Part shown: positions 59,248-64,000 of the stretch, in pieces | How positions within the stretch are numbered: position 1 is the stretch's first letter | Layout: every line of letters starts with the position of its first letter | Position numbers and translations under genes: made by a program | Assembly: GCA_020809705.1 (NCBI GenBank) | Contig: CP085828.1 | Coordinates: 3,286,001 to 3,350,000 of the forward strand | DNA from: Calonectria ilicicola | Taxonomy: Eukaryota > Ascomycota > Sordariomycetes > Hypocreales > Nectriaceae | Length of the DNA stretch: 64,000 nt | Direction: 5' to 3' | Notes under the pieces: model-generated | What the model was told of the DNA's origin: nothing | Database searches by the model: none | What the model saw: only the letters and a program-made list of their open reading frames with translations

Positions 59248-61585
59248 ATGGGGTTATTGTGCACAAAGGGAAGAAAAAAAAAGAAACAAAAACGAAAGAT
59301 CCTTGAAAATTGAACCATGCCGCGTCTCCTTCCAACAATGTGAATAGTGGTATTGATGTCATCCCCGGCTTCATACTTGCGGAACCGCAAAAGGATACTC
59401 CGCTACCCGTCATCACAACCAGAATGGCAGGTTAATATACTACGGATTGGTGGTGTGGCGGCTGGGCGCAGATTCGAGGGCCGGGCCGGGTCATGAGGCA
59501 TATTTGCAAGAAAGCAATAGGAATCAGGACAGAAAAAAGAAATGGAGGGTCGTCGAGCAAGAAGATGATACGTTTAAACAGCAAAGTGTCTATGGTTAAG
59601 CCTTTTCCAGCCAACCAACCGTTTTGATCACCGGTGCCGGCGGTTGGGTTCTAGAAACCGAGATAATCTTGACCCACTAATTGCCTCGTACCTAGGCTAG
59701 TAGAAATGAGACTCTCGACAAGCATGGGCATGTGGCAGATGCGCCACTCATGCGGGACAGCGATTCGAATTTGGTACTGGAGGTGTTGCAAGTGCTTTGG
59801 TTTGTCGTCGCCTATGGTTAGTCAACGCGGGTGAGACACACCAGGGAGTGACAGTGCACATAATGTAGTGGGGGGATAGGCGCTGACAAATATTGGTGCT
59901 AGCTTAGGTCCATCCTCCCGACCATGCCGTTGCGCAGACTGGAAGTGCAATTATTGGCGGGGGGAGTGCATGGGCTGATGACTCACAGTTCAGATGCAAC
60001 CCATCTTTTGCTGCCGGTGAAAGACCATGATTTCATCCATTTTCTGATGGTTGTTCAGCCACGCGCGCATGGACAAACTAGGTTGCTGCGCATGACGACA
60101 GCAGATTTTAGAGTGGCATTCTAGAATTTACCGAATGAAACATGGGTAGCTGGTTCACCGATAGTTTGTCTTGATATCTACACTAGGTGTTCTTTGTCCA
60201 CTGAGGCTGTGTATGTTAGTGTTAGATTGCCGCGAATAGAGAAATAAGGTTAGTAGCTCAGAGATTGATATCTATGAGACCAATTACGAAAGAAAAGAAG
60301 AGAACAAAAAAGAAAGGGAAGAAAAAAAAAAAAGGACCACTTTAGGCTCTAATTTTCGTACCCGTCTTCAGGCACGACGCAACGTACGCATGCTTCTAAG
60401 GAAAACGGGTAGGTTGCATTCTCTACGTAGTGGGCGGCGGAGGGGGCGGTAGCTGCGGCCTGACTCCCCGGCCGACGGGTCCGGGCGATCAATGAGAGCG
60501 AGGCCGCAACCGCAATGTTGCGAAGAGCGCGGGCACGGATTACCCATTGTTAGCCCCTCCCTGAAAAAAAGTGCAGTGCAAATCGCCGAGCCAAGCAAAA
60601 TATGGCCCTGGTCCCGTCTGGACTGCGTCAACCCCCACCATGGCTATTGGTAGCACGTAGACCCATTCGCATCGTTGAAGGAGGAATAGTGCGGTGCCCT
60701 CTCCCCGGTGCTAAGGTAAGTTACTTCCATCTTGATTTCGGCGTTAATAAGGCTGACTGACGCTGACGTCCAAAGAAGTAATTCTCGTCTTCGCGAATCC
60801 CACTTTCTTCCCTCCGCATTCTCCTCTCCTCTGCAACCCCGGCGTCCCCGATCCTCATCCTCGTCCATCGGGCTGGCGATTGGTAAGTCTCCCGCCCTAG
60901 GCCGCTTTGCCGCTTGCCGCAACATGCTGAGTGAATGTCCCCTTAGCTCCGTGCCATCGTCGTCATTCCCCGGTCCGGTCTATCGCCTTCGAGACGTGGC
61001 ATCGCTCACCACGAGCATTGCCGTCCCTGGCCAGGCGCATCTCGATCTGGTCCAGCCTCACCCGCCGCGCATGCATGCTCGTCCGTGGACGTTCCCCGAA
61101 ATCCGACGACGAACCCCAAGCTTGCTTTCAGTCTTACTCGGTTCCGCCACACGCGGATGACTTGTGCAGCACTCCGGCGCATCCAGTACATGAGACTTCG
61201 CCAACCCAGGCAGCAGCTTTGACAGAAACCTCTCAGGTCGAGAAAGATTGGGTCTAGATCAGAAACCGAGGCTGCCAAACCCGCCTTTATCCATTATTTC
61301 GAAGTTAAACCGAGGCCGCGAGCGCACCGCCCCGTAGCGATCCAAAATCGCAAAGCGGGAAGTGGCATCGATCTTTCTAGGTTGAGGGCTGATAGCGAGC
61401 ACCCTGGCCCCACCATCTCGGTGAAAGTTGCTTGTTTGCAAGAGACTAGGAGTCGGCCGTGATATATTGACGTCGGCTCCCCGGAGCTGGCGTCCATACC
61501 GTGTGTCCTTGCCATCGTCACCCTTTGCCGGATCCCACCTTGTCCCTTGAGAACATTCTAGTCTCTTACCCATTATCCAATCACC
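59248..61585. other. 2.3 kb region upstream of the Zn2Cys6 gene
   Basis: No gene is seen. The left end holds the glutaredoxin 3' UTR. An A-rich stretch lies at about 60270-60335. From about 60.78 kb pyrimidine-rich sequence starts, the likely leader of the downstream regulator. The frame 60732-61160 overlaps frames on the other strand and has no domain. Confidence 0.45.
60883..60946 (+). other. Candidate 5'-UTR intron of the Zn2Cys6 gene
   Basis: GTAAGT donor at 60883, a GCTGAG-like branch near 60926 and CCTTAG acceptor at 60946: a 64-bp leader intron about 640 bp before the start codon. Based on splice signals only. Confidence 0.35.
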
Positions 61586-64000
61586 ATGACTCCTACTCCA
61601 CCCTCGACCAACTCTTCCCAGGGTGCTCGCTCCCCCGAGGAGCAGTTCCGAGTTGTGAGGAAGAGGAATCGCGTCCCGCTCAGCTGCTACCCCTGCAGGA
61701 CGAGGAAGTATGTAAACCCCATGCAAGCCTCCTCACAGCAGCGCTAACCAGGTCGGCAGATTGTAAGACAGAGATGACACTAAGGCCACGATCATACCTT
61801 GCTAATTCATGCCAGGAAATGTGATAGGAATCACCCTTGCAGTAACTGTACGAAGCGGGAAGGCATGGGGACTACTTCCTGCTCGTACGCCACTCCAGTT
61901 ACGCGCAAGAAGAATCAAAGTCAAGGAGACTCAAGTCCCGATGACATGCAGAATCGTATTGACCGTTTAGAAGGCCTAGTTTTATCTCTAATGCACGGAG
62001 GTGCGAATGTAGATGCTTCAACCGCCGCAGCCGCCGCAGCCACGACACAATCCACTACCGACAGCGGCTCATCTGCCAAAGTCGGACGCGAAGACGAGGC
62101 CATTATGGCAGAAGACGACGACAGTGATGGCGAAGAGGGTTTAGCAGCTTCGCTAGGATTTTTGAAGGTAGATACTGACAAGGGCAAGTCCCTCTATGTT
62201 GGCCAGCAGCACTGGCATACGATCCTAGCAGACATTTCCGAGGTCAAAAACTACTTTAATTCTCACAAGAAAGAGTTGGAGACGAGCTACGAGCGGGTCA
62301 GGTCATCAAAGCCACGAGCCGCACAGGAAGGGCCGACGCTACTATTAGGAGCCATCCCTGCCTCAGAAGTTGAAATACGCTCTGAACTGCCACCAAAATC
62401 AAGCGTTCTCGCGCTCTGTGGACGATACTTCAACTCGATGGACAACGCTGTCAACATCATTCATGGGCCAACCTTTCAACAGCAACTCAGAAACCACTGG
62501 CAAGACCCCTCCAAAACGCCTATAATGTGGTTGGGACTGCTGTACTCCATCTTGTGCCTCGCAATGCTGAGCTACCACAAAGTTGGAGATGAGCCGCCTG
62601 AGTGGAAAGGCAGGACGTTGGAATTAGCAGCAGAATATCGGTTACGGACCGTTCAGTGTCTCATCAAATCCGACTATACCAAGCCGGTAGATTATACTGT
62701 TGAGACAATGATTCTCTACGTTTTTGGAGAATATTCATCCCGTTGGGATGCAGATCTAGGCCTCTGGTTAATCGTCTCCTTAATCACGAGAATCGCTTTT
62801 AGAATGGGCTACCACCGTGATGCAAAGTGGTTTCCCAATGTTACTCCATTCCAAGCAGTAAGTTAAATATTGTTAAGGCTCTTGAGACACCAGGGGCCGT
62901 TTCCTTTTCCTTTTAATTTGCTTCCGCGTCTAACAATCATTTAGGAAATGCGACGCCGAACCTGGGCCCTCGTTCGAATGTCGGACGTTATATTCTCACA
63001 TCAGGTATCACTGCCCAGCATGATTTATGAGCATGATTGTGATACCCAGCTACCAAACAACATATTTGACGATGAATTCCATCCTGCGATTAAGACGCTG
63101 CCTCCTTCACGACCTGCAACGGAGCCCACGCCCATCGCATATATGATAGCCAAGGCAAGGCTCTGCAATGAGCTTGGAAATATTCTCCAAGCCACTAACC
63201 AAGTGGGGAAGCATGTGTCTTACGATGAAATTATTCGATTCGACGCCAAGCTTCGACAGGTGATGCAAGAACTACCACCACACTTGAAGTTGACTCATTT
63301 AGAAGGCTCACATGATCCTGTAACATTGATCATTGCCCGTTTCAACGTGGATATTCTTTACCAGAAGATCCTCTGCTTGTTACATAGAAAGTACCTTCCA
63401 AGGGCAAGACATAGCTCAAGGTACGCCCACTCGCGACGAAGCGCTATTGAGGCGTCTTTGCAAGCATTGGATCATCTTGCAGTCCTTCATCGAGAGTCAA
63501 AGCCTACCGGTAGACTACGGTCAGTTCACTGGTATGTCAAATCCATAGCTACTAAGGATTTTATCCTTCCTGCGATGCTTGTTATCCTTGATTTGCATTT
63601 CGACAATATTGGTGCACAGGATGAGGATCGATCTGAACACGACGGCTCATTCCTGTGGACGGATACACAGCGCTCGAAGATGATTTCTAGCCTTGAGACT
63701 GCGAGAGAGATCTGGGCAACTCTTGCCGATACATCTATGGAGGCCTTCAAGGCTACTAAGATCATCGAAATTATGTTGCAAAAGATTCAAGACCCTCAGT
63801 CAAATGATGAAGGCCAGTCGCTTGCTCAACCAGATCCCATGCAGGATTTGATTGCCTCGGGTATGGGTATCGAGCCATCACCAACCATAACTCCTGGAGT
63901 TGTCTCTCCCAATAGCACGTTGGAATTTAACACGACCATGAATCCGTTCACAACACCCGGCAATGCTCCATTCATGGGAATGGATTTTGGCATGAACCCT
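61586..64000 (+). CDS. Zn2Cys6 fungal transcription factor (3' end outside the window)
   Basis: Exons 61586..61707, 61760..61762, 61816..62857 and 62945..>64000 encode at least 741 residues; the frame is open to the window edge. The zinc cluster is C34-x2-C37-x6-C44-x5-C50-x2-C53-x10-C64. A short dimerisation helix follows (DDMQNRIDRLEGLVLSLM), then an acidic Ser/Ala-rich linker. The middle domain is of the fungal_trans type (GRYFNSMDNAVNIIHGPTF, MWLGLLYSILCLAML, FRMGYHRD, EMRRRTWALVRMSDVIFS). The spacing C37-x6-C44 exists only if a 3-nt exon ATT (61760-61762) is used between two short introns, 61708-61759 and 61763-61815, each with its own GCTAA branch and CAG. Family knowledge: such proteins bind CGG half-sites and control pathways; the target here is unknown. 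Start ATG 61586 in CACCATGAC context. Confidence 0.88.

Overview
The window is nuclear DNA of a filamentous ascomycete, most likely a sordariomycete and probably of the order Hypocreales. The signs are short introns (about 50-260 bp) with GTAAGT/GTATGT-type donors, CTAAC-like branch points and YAG acceptors; long pyrimidine-rich leaders; very fungal gene families (Rim15, Npr3, Zn2Cys6 and multi-finger C2H2 regulators, an ADF-H/SH3 Abp1); and one isolated AT-rich gene-free block. The species cannot be fixed by reading alone. I found no tRNA, rRNA, CRISPR array or intact transposon.

Fifteen protein genes are supported, most with intron/exon joins that I rebuilt and checked for phase. Left to right: SFT2 Golgi vesicle protein (-), a bHLH regulator (+), NPR3 (-), ethanolamine kinase (+), a 1238-residue C2H2 protein (+), a Git1/PHS-type MFS transporter (-), the PAS/kinase/receiver protein Rim15 (-), a PlsC-type acyltransferase (-), a bZIP factor (+), eIF3d (+), a ZZ-finger protein of unknown role (-), a tiny cysteine-tailed CYSTM-like protein (+), the actin-binding protein Abp1 (-), a monothiol CGFS glutaredoxin (+), and a Zn2Cys6 regulator (+) that runs off the right end.

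The genes are scattered and mostly transcribed from their own large intergenic regions (up to 4.6 kb), so this is an ordinary core-genome stretch and not a metabolite cluster or mobile island. Several members are linked in known nutrient signalling: Npr3 restrains TORC1, Rim15 acts downstream of TORC1/PKA/Pho85, a Git1/PHS transporter takes up phosphate or glycerophosphodiesters, and the glutaredoxin serves iron sensing. Whether that proximity means anything is unknown.

The most unusual observations are: a predicted 3-nt microexon inside the zinc cluster of the Zn2Cys6 gene, needed to restore the Cys-x6-Cys spacing; a start-stop ATGTGA element 8 nt before the NPR3 start codon; further small upstream ORFs in the bHLH, C2H2 and ethanolamine kinase leaders; a Rim15 receiver domain with Glu where the phospho-accepting Asp belongs; a C2H2 protein that also carries a half-formed Zn2Cys6-like cysteine array; and a roughly 2.9 kb AT-rich block with a nested inverted repeat.
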